This document shows, one piece after another, positions 18,905-26,731 of a DNA stretch of 28,193 bases. The notes beneath the pieces are model-generated. The model saw nothing but the letters and a program-made list of their open reading frames with translations, did no database searches and was not told the DNA's origin. The stretch covers positions 1-28,193 of the IMG/VR virus record IMGVR_UViG_3300030107_004847; one strand, 5' to 3'. A program made the translations under genes and the position numbers. The stretch's first letter is position 1, and each line of letters opens with the position of its first letter. Source of the stretch: a virus.

Positions 18905-21900
18905 ATGAGTGCAGCAGTCTTTACATTCGGAAGGTTTAATCCCCCAACGTCAGGTCATATGGCTCTTGTAAATAAAATAAAGGACGTTGCCAGTAAAAAG
19001 AAAGCAACCGGCTACGTCTTCACAGGTCAGAGTGTTGATGCTGAGAAGAATCCACTCGACTACCGAACAAAAACCTCCCTCATGAAAAAAGCATTCTCGG
19101 GTGTAAAGGTTGTTAGTAACAAATCAATCAAACAGATATTTGACGCTATACAATTTTTAGATGGAAAGCACGATGAAATAATTTTGGTTGTTGGTTCGGA
19201 TAGAGTCAGAGAATTCAAAAGACTCATTCCAAGATATTTAAAAGATTATAACTTTAAGAAGTTTGATGTTGTTTCAGCAGGTGCAAGAGATCCGGATGCT
19301 GGAGGAGTAAAGGGAATGTCTGCATCTAAGATGAGGGCAGCGGCCGGACGAGGCGACTATAACGCATTCCGTCTCGGGTGTCCTGAAACTTTGTCGAAAA
19401 AAGATTGCATGACGATGTTCAAGTCTGTACAGAAAGGAATGGGCATGAAAGAAAATGTTGATGTTGATTGGTTCTCTATGGATGAGTTTAATGAATTTCT
19501 TGAAGAAAGAACACTGTCTCTTCAAGCAAGAAAGAAGATGGCAAGGGTGGCAAAGAAAACAGCTAAAAGAAGAGCAAGAACAAGAAAAAGAAAAGAGAAG
19601 ATTCGAAAATCCGGAGAGCAGTTAAAACTAAAAGCAAACAAGCAAGCTAAAATGACTTTGCGGAAAAAAATTCTAGGTGATCAGAAATGGTCAAAGCTGT
19701 CAGTGTCACAGAGGACTAGAATTGATCAACTTCTTCAAAAGAAAGAAAAAGCAATAAAGAGAATCTCTAAAAAACTACTACCGAAAGTTAAAAAACAAGA
19801 GAGAGAAAGACTACAGAAGGTGAGAGGTAAGACTCCCGGTCAACCCAATAACCTGTCTGATTCTTATAAATATATTAACCCTACTATAGAGGAAAATAAA
19901 ATGGCTGACGAAAAACCCTTGATGAGATGGATGGCTTCATTTCGTGCAGAGTTGAAGAAACTCGGTTCTTCATATGGTAAAGTAAAACCAGAAGACGCAC
20001 TGAAACTATATTACAAAAAGATAGATCCCAAGAGGGCTGCAAAGCAACTCAAGGAGTCTGTTGAATTGACAGAGAAGCCTTCAAATGAAATGAGAGAAAC
20101 AGGAAGACAAATGCTTCGTTCGATGCCAAGAGACATGAAGTCAAAGGTAGAAAAGGGTCAGTATAAAGTCGTTGCATCTGCTCCATCATGGCTCGGAGGC
20201 AATTCAGAGTTCCAAGTTCTCAAGTGGAGCAATAAGCCAAACGTAGATCCATACATCATGGTAATCGTCAGCAACCCGAAACATAAGCCAATGCAAGTGT
20301 TCGCATACTACGGAACACACCCATCTCGTAATGCAATTCAGTTTGCAAAGGGCAATGGTCTTCTTGAGTCCGTTGAACTGGATGAAGGCTCATTGGGATA
20401 CAAGAGAGCTTTGCGTGCCAGAAGGAAGAATCCTAAGAAAGAAAAGAAGATGGATTTCAGACGTTACGAGAAAGAAAAAGCTCGCGGGAATATAAAAGAT
20501 ATAAAAGATTCTGTTGAACTGGAAGAGGACAACACCGCCGCAGTTGCAAAGTTAGTCAAGAAAGCAGTGAAGAAGTATGTCACTGGTACTCCCAGAGTCC
20601 GATCCAAAGGCGGCAAGGCTCGTTTCATCATGTTAAGAGCAGACAAGATTGATAACAAATTGCGTAAGATGGTGCTTGATGTTGAACATCCAAACGCAAA
20701 TGTCAAGAAGATGGATGACATTCACTATGCTAACATCAGTGATAGAATCATCAGTGCGGGTGCCGATGTGTGGATAGATGCACTTGGATTGAAAGTGGAT
20801 GAAGCAGCAATCGATCTTGCAAGAGTTCCCCTTCGCACTCCAAAGGTAAAGACAGGCATCAAGAAGTCAACCAACATTCGTTTGGTTCTTCCAAATGCAC
20901 CCGAAGTCAAAGCAAAGATGGATCGCGTTCTAAAGAAAGATCCTAAATTCAGAAGACAGATGGCAAACCTAGTCGTAGATCGAGAGACGAGAGGAAAGGA
21001 CCTTGTCCTATACTTCAAGAGTACCAGAGGTCGAGAGAAGTTCCATCAGTTGTTGAACATGACAGAGGAATTCAACACAGAGGCAGTCGGAGCCGTCGTT
21101 AAAACGGCAGCGAAGGTTGCCGCTAAAGTTGCCGCTAAAGCAGCAGCGGACAAGATGAAAAGAAAACGTGATGAAATAGCAAAGAAGAGAGAAAAACTCT
21201 CCAAAGAGCGAGAGGATCTTGATGAAGTAGTTAATCTTTCACGTTACCGCGATAAAGCGAGAGCAGAGATTCAAAAAAGAGACAATAAATTTATTGTGAA
21301 GCATCGGGACGGCCAGTACGTTTCTAAAATGGACGGCAAGAAAATAAAAGGTGTTCTCAATGATCCTGACAAAGCTATGAGATTCAACAAGAGAGATGCA
21401 GACCGCGTTGCTAAGATTGAAAGAGGCAGTAAGGTAATTAAACTTGATGAAAGAAAGATGACTGATTCGGAAATTAAAAAAAAAGAAGAGATAGTAAAAG
21501 CTCTTAAGAGAAACAAGGATGAATTTGATAGACGTTACGGCGATGCGTCGAAGAACGTGATGTACGCGACTGCGACTAAGAACGCGATGAAGGATCACGT
21601 TGAGGTTGATGAAGATACCTTCCAGAAGAAAGCAGCACAGGATGCCGCTGCAAAGTTTGATGTTGAAATTGACAAAATCAAACAGAAAATCTCTGACAAC
21701 CAAGCACGAATGGATGCTGCGAAGAGTGCCGTGCAAGGTCAATCAAATTTAGATGCCCTGAGAAAACAAAAAGAGGCTGCAACAAAGAAGAAAGAAGAAG
21801 CAAAGAAAAAAATAGAGGCTATAAAGGCAAGAATGGCAGCAAGACGGGAAACCATGAGAGATCACGTTGAACTGGATGAAGCATGGACAGCAGACAGTGT

Positions 21901-23158
21901 GAAGAAGAATGCTGAAATTGGTTCTAAAAAAGGTTATGGTATCACCATCAAAAAAACTGGCGGAATTACCAAAACCCCATACAAGCACATGCTTATGACA
22001 ATGCGGCGTGACAAGAGTGTCAGAGTAACTTTCGATCACGGTAAAAATGAGTTTGAAGGAACTCCCGAATCAGTTGCCATCTATCTAAATAAACTTCTTG
22101 GTATCAAAGAATCCGTTGAACTGGATGAACGAAGAAGACAAGATGTCTATGCAATCGTAGACAAGAATGGTAAAGTTGTTTCATCGAAACTTACAAAGAA
22201 AAACGCACACAAAGAAATCGCAAAATACCGATATGCTTCTGATGCGACAATCGTTCTTGACCCCGATGCAAAAGATGGTGATATCCTAAAGGCATATGCG
22301 AAAAAGAAAAATAAGAAATCCGACCCTGAATTAGATTTAAGAAGACTACGCAGTGGTGCGTATGTTAGTAAGAGGGAATCCGTTGAACTGGATGAAAATA
22401 AGCGTGTGAAAGACTTAGTTGCTAAATACAACAAAGCAGGAAGAGTCGCATTTCACTATCCTAGAAAGAAAAAGGTATCCCTTGATGGTGGAAGACTAAT
22501 GAGTGAAAAGGATGCCATTGAAAAAATGAAAAGTGTTCTTGGTGAAGCAATCGGTGATGGCAAAAAGAAAGACATGAGACAGCGTAAACTTGATGTCGCA
22601 CTTGCGAAAATTGATAAGACATTCAAGGAACCTTACAAGCCCATGACACATAGAAAGGGCATCGCTGCAAAGGGTCATGAAAAAACTAGATTAAATCCTC
22701 AAGGTAATCTGTATAAGGATATAGGGAGAAACAAGAGGATAGATGATATAAAACTAATCTCTAGAATGTTGAAGAGAGGCATGAAGCCTGCTGAGATAAG
22801 GAAAAAAGGTTATAAGCAAAACCAGATTAGATCAGCACAGAGATATCTGAAAGATGATGTCAACGAGAATCATGCGTCTCTCGCAGATCGTAGAGCATAC
22901 CTTAAAAAAACTGTTGATGATCGTAAAGCAAGAGTCAAGGCTCGAAGAGAGATGATCAAACAGGGCCGTGCAAAAGTAGGTGATGGTAAGGATGTAGATC
23001 ATAAGAATGGAAATCCACAGGATAATAGTTCTACAAATCTTAGAATGTCCAGTGTAAATAATAATAGAAGCAGAAACAACAACGAGGAAAATGGAGCAGG
23101 CGACGAAGGTACAAATAAGTTGCTCAAGAAATACAAGAAAGAAACACCGGGCGCATGA
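18905..23158 (+). CDS. Candidate internal-head polyprotein: nucleotidyltransferase, basic modules, HNH-like end (1417 residues)
   Basis: Residues 1-180 are a cytidylyltransferase-type domain: GRFNPPTSGH (9-18) is the HxGH-like motif and SASKMR (139-144) the ISSTxxR-like motif. MDEFNEFLEE (192-201) is an internal capsid-targeting-like sequence with a LEE cut. Linkers of the form (S/H)VEL(D/T/E)E end at E390, E494, E541, E992, E1075 and E1164, and a VEVDE variant ends at E903. Other LxE candidates end at E774, E849 and E1214, and a weaker VDE at E633. They separate modules of about 45-230 residues, mostly lysine-rich, including a coiled coil (904-992) and a KNVMYATATKNAMKD motif (850-903) known from marine phages. 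The end has DVDHKNGNPQDNS (D1363, H1366) and NRSRN, an HNH-type pattern. ATAAGGG precedes the ATG. I infer cutting by the prohead protease into about ten products. Confidence 0.82.
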   Translation: MSAAVFTFGRFNPPTSGHMALVNKIKDVASKKKATGYVFTGQSVDAEKNPLDYRTKTSLMKKAFSGVKVVSNKSIKQIFDAIQFLDGKHDEIILVVGSDRVREFKRLIPRYLKDYNFKKFDVVSAGARDPDAGGVKGMSASKMRAAAGRGDYNAFRLGCPETLSKKDCMTMFKSVQKGMGMKENVDVDWFSMDEFNEFLEERTLSLQARKKMARVAKKTAKRRARTRKRKEKIRKSGEQLKLKANKQAKMTLRKKILGDQKWSKLSVSQRTRIDQLLQKKEKAIKRISKKLLPKVKKQERERLQKVRGKTPGQPNNLSDSYKYINPTIEENKMADEKPLMRWMASFRAELKKLGSSYGKVKPEDALKLYYKKIDPKRAAKQLKESVELTEKPSNEMRETGRQMLRSMPRDMKSKVEKGQYKVVASAPSWLGGNSEFQVLKWSNKPNVDPYIMVIVSNPKHKPMQVFAYYGTHPSRNAIQFAKGNGLLESVELDEGSLGYKRALRARRKNPKKEKKMDFRRYEKEKARGNIKDIKDSVELEEDNTAAVAKLVKKAVKKYVTGTPRVRSKGGKARFIMLRADKIDNKLRKMVLDVEHPNANVKKMDDIHYANISDRIISAGADVWIDALGLKVDEAAIDLARVPLRTPKVKTGIKKSTNIRLVLPNAPEVKAKMDRVLKKDPKFRRQMANLVVDRETRGKDLVLYFKSTRGREKFHQLLNMTEEFNTEAVGAVVKTAAKVAAKVAAKAAADKMKRKRDEIAKKREKLSKEREDLDEVVNLSRYRDKARAEIQKRDNKFIVKHRDGQYVSKMDGKKIKGVLNDPDKAMRFNKRDADRVAKIERGSKVIKLDERKMTDSEIKKKEEIVKALKRNKDEFDRRYGDASKNVMYATATKNAMKDHVEVDEDTFQKKAAQDAAAKFDVEIDKIKQKISDNQARMDAAKSAVQGQSNLDALRKQKEAATKKKEEAKKKIEAIKARMAARRETMRDHVELDEAWTADSVKKNAEIGSKKGYGITIKKTGGITKTPYKHMLMTMRRDKSVRVTFDHGKNEFEGTPESVAIYLNKLLGIKESVELDERRRQDVYAIVDKNGKVVSSKLTKKNAHKEIAKYRYASDATIVLDPDAKDGDILKAYAKKKNKKSDPELDLRRLRSGAYVSKRESVELDENKRVKDLVAKYNKAGRVAFHYPRKKKVSLDGGRLMSEKDAIEKMKSVLGEAIGDGKKKDMRQRKLDVALAKIDKTFKEPYKPMTHRKGIAAKGHEKTRLNPQGNLYKDIGRNKRIDDIKLISRMLKRGMKPAEIRKKGYKQNQIRSAQRYLKDDVNENHASLADRRAYLKKTVDDRKARVKARREMIKQGRAKVGDGKDVDHKNGNPQDNSSTNLRMSSVNNNRSRNNNEENGAGDEGTNKLLKKYKKETPGA
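19865..19903 (+). promoter_or_regulatory. Late promoter, ribosome site and in-frame ATG inside the polyprotein gene
   Basis: A perfect TATAAATA (19865-19872) is followed by TATAGAGGA (19884-19892) and ATG (19901), in the same frame as the large gene (codon 333, MADEKPLMRWMASF). The other two frames are closed by several stops here, as expected for former intergenic DNA. A shorter 1085-residue product starting at 19901 is likely. Confidence 0.6.
20369..22396 (+). repeat. Dispersed linker repeats TCCGTTGAACTGGATGAA
   Basis: The 18-base sequence is identical at 20369-20386, 22112-22129 and 22379-22396. A 15-base core GTTGAACTGGATGAA also occurs at 21866-21880. Degenerate forms lie at 20057-20074, 20510-20527 and 21596-21613. 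Each encodes the (S/H)VE(L/V)(D/T/E)E linker between protein modules. Confidence 0.9.
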
Positions 23159-23823
23159 TAGGAACTACTGATCTTACCGAATTGAATAAAATTGATGTGT
23201 TTGGTTCATGGATGGAAATTGGTATGGCTGCTGCCGTGGTTCTTATCGGCATGGCCTGCGTCTTTATTCCAATTATACGAAAACTTCGACTGGATAAATC
23301 AATGATTACACTCAAATATCCTACCAGTTTCAACTGGGACATACACACAAGAGTACATGAAACTCTTACAGAACTGAGGGTAAAAACCGATTCGGCAAGA
23401 ACTCAAGTAATACAATTCCATAATGGAGGACAGTTTCTTGACGGCATATCAATGAAGAAATTCTCTTGCACCCATGAATCTATAAACGTGGGTGTTTCCC
23501 CAGAAGGTGATTTTAAGAAGGACTTATTGATAACCAGATTTATGCCCCTCCTCGATTTGGTAAAAAATAATGATCCAGAATTGTATATAGTTGATGCTCT
23601 AGAGGATACATATACGAAACAATACTTACAGAATACAAATGTAATTGGATTTTCTGTTCTTCCCCTGAGAAAAAAGAATGAAATACTAGGTTATTTAATG
23701 TGTGAATGGTGTAGTTGGGGGAAGGTAGATGAGATTGACGAAGCAGCAATCAAAGAAGAAATGATAGTAGCCAGAAATTCTGTAGAAGTGCAGCTAAATG
23801 AGCAATCTGATTTGTATAAATAA
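23155..23823 (+). CDS. Membrane-anchored GAF-like protein, 222 residues
   Basis: One membrane segment (MAAAVVLIGMACVFIPIIRK, about 24-43) is followed by a soluble domain with QVIQFHNGGQFLDGISMKKF, SCTHESINVGV and later VIGFSVLPLRKKNEILGYLM. This strand pattern and the ending LGYLMCEW resemble GAF-type sensory domains, and similar proteins occur in T4-like cyanophages without known function. The start overlaps the polyprotein stop as ATGA. It has no catalytic motif. A role in sensing or binding a small ligand at the membrane is inferred only. Confidence 0.7.
   Translation: MIGTTDLTELNKIDVFGSWMEIGMAAAVVLIGMACVFIPIIRKLRLDKSMITLKYPTSFNWDIHTRVHETLTELRVKTDSARTQVIQFHNGGQFLDGISMKKFSCTHESINVGVSPEGDFKKDLLITRFMPLLDLVKNNDPELYIVDALEDTYTKQYLQNTNVIGFSVLPLRKKNEILGYLMCEWCSWGKVDEIDEAAIKEEMIVARNSVEVQLNEQSDLYK
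23815..23822 (+). promoter_or_regulatory. Candidate late promoter (TATAAATA)
   Basis: A perfect TATAAATA overlaps the stop of the upstream gene, 30 bases before the ATG at 23845. The predicted transcript start (about 23828) leaves the AAGGAGA ribosome site (23833-23839) in a short leader, the geometry expected for a T4-type late gene. Confidence 0.6.
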
Positions 23824-23844
23824 TAAAGAATCAAGGAGAAAAAG

Positions 23845-24336
23845 ATGAAAACCTTTAAAGAATTGAAAAGTAAATTAGATGGAATCATGGAATACAATAC
23901 CTTATCCCAGACCGCTGCATGGCAGGTGGTGAACGGTACTGGTGCCCATGTAGTAGAAGATCCTGCTAGACTTGCAGAAGTAAACATGTTCATTGCAAGA
24001 AATCTCAATAGACGTTTCTCTGATCCTGTAAGTGCGATCAACATGTTAAGATCTAAACTGAATTTCATAGGTATTGACTTCGAAGCTAATCCTCAAGAGT
24101 TAGCAACAGAGGGAACTGTTAGCTTTCCTGTTACTCGACATGGTGGTTCATTTGGAACTACACCGGATCACGATTTGAGAAATGGTTTTTATCGTGACAA
24201 TGGAATTCGAGGTTTAGAAATGGCAATAACAGGGGACATTGTTCTAGAAGCAACTGGTTATAGAATTTCTCTGAAGATTATCCCAACAGAAGGAACTGGA
24301 ATTCAACCAGAAAATCCTGATCCCGCTGAATCTTGA
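23845..24336 (+). CDS. Candidate packaged protein, 163 residues
   Basis: MKTFKELKSKLDGIME followed by YNTL resembles a lengthened capsid-targeting start with an IME cut after residue 16. The mature part contains VSFPVTRHGGSFGTTPDHDL, NGIRGLEMAITGDIVLEATG and YRISLKIIPTE, a beta-rich sequence that suggests a structural protein. No enzymatic motif is visible. It has its own late promoter and a strong ribosome site, so high late expression is expected. The packaging idea rests on the N-terminus alone. Confidence 0.68.
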   Translation: MKTFKELKSKLDGIMEYNTLSQTAAWQVVNGTGAHVVEDPARLAEVNMFIARNLNRRFSDPVSAINMLRSKLNFIGIDFEANPQELATEGTVSFPVTRHGGSFGTTPDHDLRNGFYRDNGIRGLEMAITGDIVLEATGYRISLKIIPTEGTGIQPENPDPAES

Positions 24337-24355
24337 TAAAATAAGTTTTTAAATT

Positions 24356-24742
24356 ATGAGTGATGTTGATCCATTGAATGATAAAACCTTTCTATTATTT
24401 GCTATGAAAAATTATAGCAACAGTAGTAACACAGAGGAAGAATTTTACGAAGACATAAGTAGAATAAGATACATTAAAAGATTGTTAGGAAGGTATGAAA
24501 CTAAGAAGGTTTTGAAGGAGAGACTTATACTAAACCACATAATTATACTAGGTAATGTTTTTGGACCACTGAACACTAGCAGAATACTCTTCTATAAAAT
24601 AGAGAAAAAATTACACTCATATTTAAAAACCTTTTTGTTATTTTTAAACTACCTTCCAGAAAATAATCAAGAGATACCAGAAGTCAACATAGATCAAATA
24701 CCAGTCGAATTGAATATAGTAAAAGTTTTGAGGGAAATTTGA
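24356..24742 (+). CDS. Conserved T4-like phage hypothetical protein, 128 residues
   Basis: The helical sequence EEFYEDISRIRYIKRLLGRY, LKERLILNHIIILGNVFGPL and LHSYLKTFLLFLNYLP is of a type I associate with marine T4-like phages, where it lies next to the gene type that follows here. It is rich in I, L and Y but too charged for a membrane protein. No ribosome site is evident in the short AT-rich spacer upstream. The stop overlaps the next ATG as TGATG, so the two products may act together. Confidence 0.7.
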   Translation: MSDVDPLNDKTFLLFAMKNYSNSSNTEEEFYEDISRIRYIKRLLGRYETKKVLKERLILNHIIILGNVFGPLNTSRILFYKIEKKLHSYLKTFLLFLNYLPENNQEIPEVNIDQIPVELNIVKVLREI

Positions 24743-25143
24743 TGAATAGAATAGTAAACGCTTTTGTAATATACAAATTTTTAAAACTTCTTGTCTTACC
24801 ATTCAATAAGACAAAGGCATATCAACTTGGAATTATAGATGCAAAAGGAAACTACCTTAAAAAACAAAAAGATCTAAAGACTTCAGAAGAAAAATTAGCG
24901 AGTAATATATTTACTCGACTCGTATGGAACATAAGAAAACTTCTACTAAAATTCCCACAAGGAACTAGAACTATAGCAGGTTTAGCCACTGCACTTTACC
25001 TCATAAAAGAAGAAGCAGAAAAAATTGGTGCAGATGGTGAACTTATTGAGCAAGCATTTAATGAATTTATGATAAATAATTATGGCATCGATTACATAAA
25101 AGAATTAAACGAACAAAAGGAGAACTGTCATGGCAACACCTGA
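24742..25143 (+). CDS. Conserved T4-like phage hypothetical protein, 133 residues
   Basis: The order FLKLLVLPFNKTKAYQLGII, DAKGNYLKKQKDLKTSEEKL, FTRLVWNIRKLLLKFPQGTR and TIAGLATALYLIKEEAEKIG resembles a small helical protein family seen in T4-like marine phages beside the preceding gene. No function is known to me. The ATG at 24742 is used because it overlaps the upstream stop; a TTG three bases earlier is possible. It overlaps the next gene by 14 bases. Confidence 0.7.
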   Translation: MNRIVNAFVIYKFLKLLVLPFNKTKAYQLGIIDAKGNYLKKQKDLKTSEEKLASNIFTRLVWNIRKLLLKFPQGTRTIAGLATALYLIKEEAEKIGADGELIEQAFNEFMINNYGIDYIKELNEQKENCHGNT

Positions 25144-25363
25144 ATGGGTAAAATTTAATCAATCTGCAAAAGCAGGGAGACATAGAGAGAAACATGTAGC
25201 GGAACATGGAGGAGAGTTTGTGAAGACTCCAAAGAATGGTTGGCACTGGGTAGCTCCTGTAGAAGCACCAGTACAAGAAAAACCAAAACCAAAGAAAGAA
25301 AAAGTAGCAGTCGAGTCTAAGACTAAGAAGAAATCTTCACGAACAAAAAAATGGAGTGACTGA
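25130..25363 (+). CDS. Small basic protein, 77 residues
   Basis: The N-terminal half (MATPEWVKFNQSAKAGRHRE, GEFVKTPKNGWHWVAP) looks folded. The second half is a P/K/E-rich basic tail (KPKPKKEKVAVESKTKKKSS). AAAAGGAGAA lies seven bases before the ATG. Composition suggests binding to DNA or an acidic partner. It overlaps both neighbours (14 bases and one base), so it belongs to the same transcript. Function unknown. Confidence 0.66.
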   Translation: MATPEWVKFNQSAKAGRHREKHVAEHGGEFVKTPKNGWHWVAPVEAPVQEKPKPKKEKVAVESKTKKKSSRTKKWSD

Positions 25364-25503
25364 TGGGCTGCGGCTGCAATAAAAACAAAAACTTACCTAG
25401 AGGTCGAAATACATCTCCTGCAAAACTTAAACCAAAACCAAAAGCAAGTTTAAGAACAAGAGATATACGAGGGCCTATGCCAAGTAAACCAAAGAGAAGA
25501 TAA
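25363..25503 (+). CDS. Tiny cysteine-then-basic protein, 46 residues
   Basis: MGCGCNKNKNLPRGRNTSPA is followed by a proline- and lysine-rich tail. The ATG overlaps the upstream stop in a TGATG arrangement, and only two bases separate its stop from the next gene, so it is a plausible coupled gene. The start resembles MSCGCGKKR of the leftward gene at 53-388. Role unknown. Confidence 0.62.
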   Translation: MGCGCNKNKNLPRGRNTSPAKLKPKPKASLRTRDIRGPMPSKPKRR

Positions 25504-25505
25504 AA

Positions 25506-25850
25506 ATGAAAAAGTGGAATGAAATAAAAGAATCTATGGAAGAAGATTTTCCTCTCAATGTTGCTTCGAGTGGAGCTATAAAGGGTTTGGGAAAACCGCC
25601 TGAGGATGGTCCCCCTGTCAAAAAGAAAAAGAGAAAGAAATTTGCTGGCTCAGAAGTATTTGAAGTCACAGAAGATGAGTATATGAAATGTATGCATGGC
25701 AGGAATAAACATGAGAGATGGTCTCGAAAATTCGATATGGGTAAATTGGAAAATGTAGAGTTAAGAAAATTTGCCCAAAGACATCCCGGAAAGTCAATCG
25801 TTCTTCAAAATGAAAGAACAGGAGAGATGATTTATTTAAGAAGATTCTGA
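25506..25850 (+). CDS. Conserved phage hypothetical protein, 114 residues
   Basis: The sequence starts MKKWNEIKESMEED, which loosely resembles the capsid-targeting pattern but lacks a clean IxE. It continues NVASSGAIKGLGKPPEDGPP, a KKKKRKK tract, and FAGSEVFEVTEDEYMKCMHG, then HERWSRKFDM and NERTGEMIYLRR. The GLG..P linker plus VFEV..E domain is of a type I associate with marine phage proteins of unknown function, often present as modules in larger proteins. No strong ribosome site (AAGA) is seen. It is coupled by position to neighbours. Confidence 0.66.
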   Translation: MKKWNEIKESMEEDFPLNVASSGAIKGLGKPPEDGPPVKKKKRKKFAGSEVFEVTEDEYMKCMHGRNKHERWSRKFDMGKLENVELRKFAQRHPGKSIVLQNERTGEMIYLRRF

Positions 25851-25851
25851 A

Positions 25852-26730
25852 ATGAAAATTGTATCATTATTATTTGTAAGTATGTTGTTGTTAGGTTGTA
25901 AAACATTGGATAGCCCATCTGTGGGAAACATCTCGGCCGATTTCAAAAATAGCGTACAAGAGCAAATAGAACAAACAGAAGAAATTAAAAATGCCACCGA
26001 GTTGATCGCAAGACAACTCGGTGATATTGATTTACAAGCAGAGAATATACTTAATGAAATTGCTTTGATGCCCGAAGATCAGATTAACAATGGTATAGTT
26101 TCAATCGAAGATTCAGCCGAGACAATTAAAGAGACTGTGGATGACGCACAGAAAGAACATATAAGAATAGACGAATCATTAGAGGATTTAGAATCCGCTA
26201 ATCGTCGTTCGAGTTCTCTTCTAACTCAAACAAAAAAATTAGAGCAATTATTAGAAGAATATAAAGAAAGTGATCGTGAAGTTCGGCGAGAAGCATTAGA
26301 AAATCTCCATAGTTACATTACATTATTTTTCGTGATAGGGTTCGCAACAGTTTTAATTGGTGCGTTCTTAACATTCTGGGTTAGCGGCAAACTAGGTGGA
26401 GTAGTTCTAGGCGTCGGTGTTCTTACAGTAGGTTTCGCGGCTGCATCTCAATATTATTTACAGGAGATAGCAGTCGTTGGTCTGATTGTTTTGATCTTAG
26501 GATTCGTCGTAACTCTTGGAGTGATAATTTGGTTGTTGCTTGATGGTAAGAACGACAAGGTAGCGATGAAAGAGATTGTATCTCTGGTAGAAGCCATGAA
26601 ACATCATCTGACAGAAGAAGAAAGAAAACAAATATTTGGTCCAACAGGTTTGGCATCTCGCATGACCTCCGATCTAACTAAGAGAGTTATTTCTCAAATA
26701 AAAATCAAAAATGGTTTGAATAAACCATAG
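25852..26730 (+). CDS. Coiled-coil lipoprotein with three membrane segments, 292 residues
   Basis: MKIVSLLFVSMLLLGCKTLD is a lipoprotein signal with lipobox LLGC (C16). Residues about 30-150 are a long charged coiled coil. Three membrane segments follow (about 156-176, 181-201 and 206-230), then a polar tail containing EERKQIFGPTGLASRMTSDL. A lipid anchor at one end and membrane spans at the other would tie two layers together across a periplasm, as spanins do in lysis, though spanins are usually much smaller. Superinfection exclusion is another possibility. It ends one base before the convergent resolvase gene, with no terminator between them. Confidence 0.7.
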   Translation: MKIVSLLFVSMLLLGCKTLDSPSVGNISADFKNSVQEQIEQTEEIKNATELIARQLGDIDLQAENILNEIALMPEDQINNGIVSIEDSAETIKETVDDAQKEHIRIDESLEDLESANRRSSSLLTQTKKLEQLLEEYKESDREVRREALENLHSYITLFFVIGFATVLIGAFLTFWVSGKLGGVVLGVGVLTVGFAAASQYYLQEIAVVGLIVLILGFVVTLGVIIWLLLDGKNDKVAMKEIVSLVEAMKHHLTEEERKQIFGPTGLASRMTSDLTKRVISQIKIKNGLNKP

Positions 26731-26731
26731 T

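Noticed and set aside
20801-20803. VDE at residues 631-633 as a firm cleavage site
   Set aside because: The T4 rule needs L or I three residues before the cut; V is possible but unproven, so it is only listed as weak.
20369-22396. CRISPR-like array made by the repeated 18-mers
   Set aside because: Spacing is irregular (hundreds of bases) and the repeats are in-frame protein linkers inside one coding sequence.
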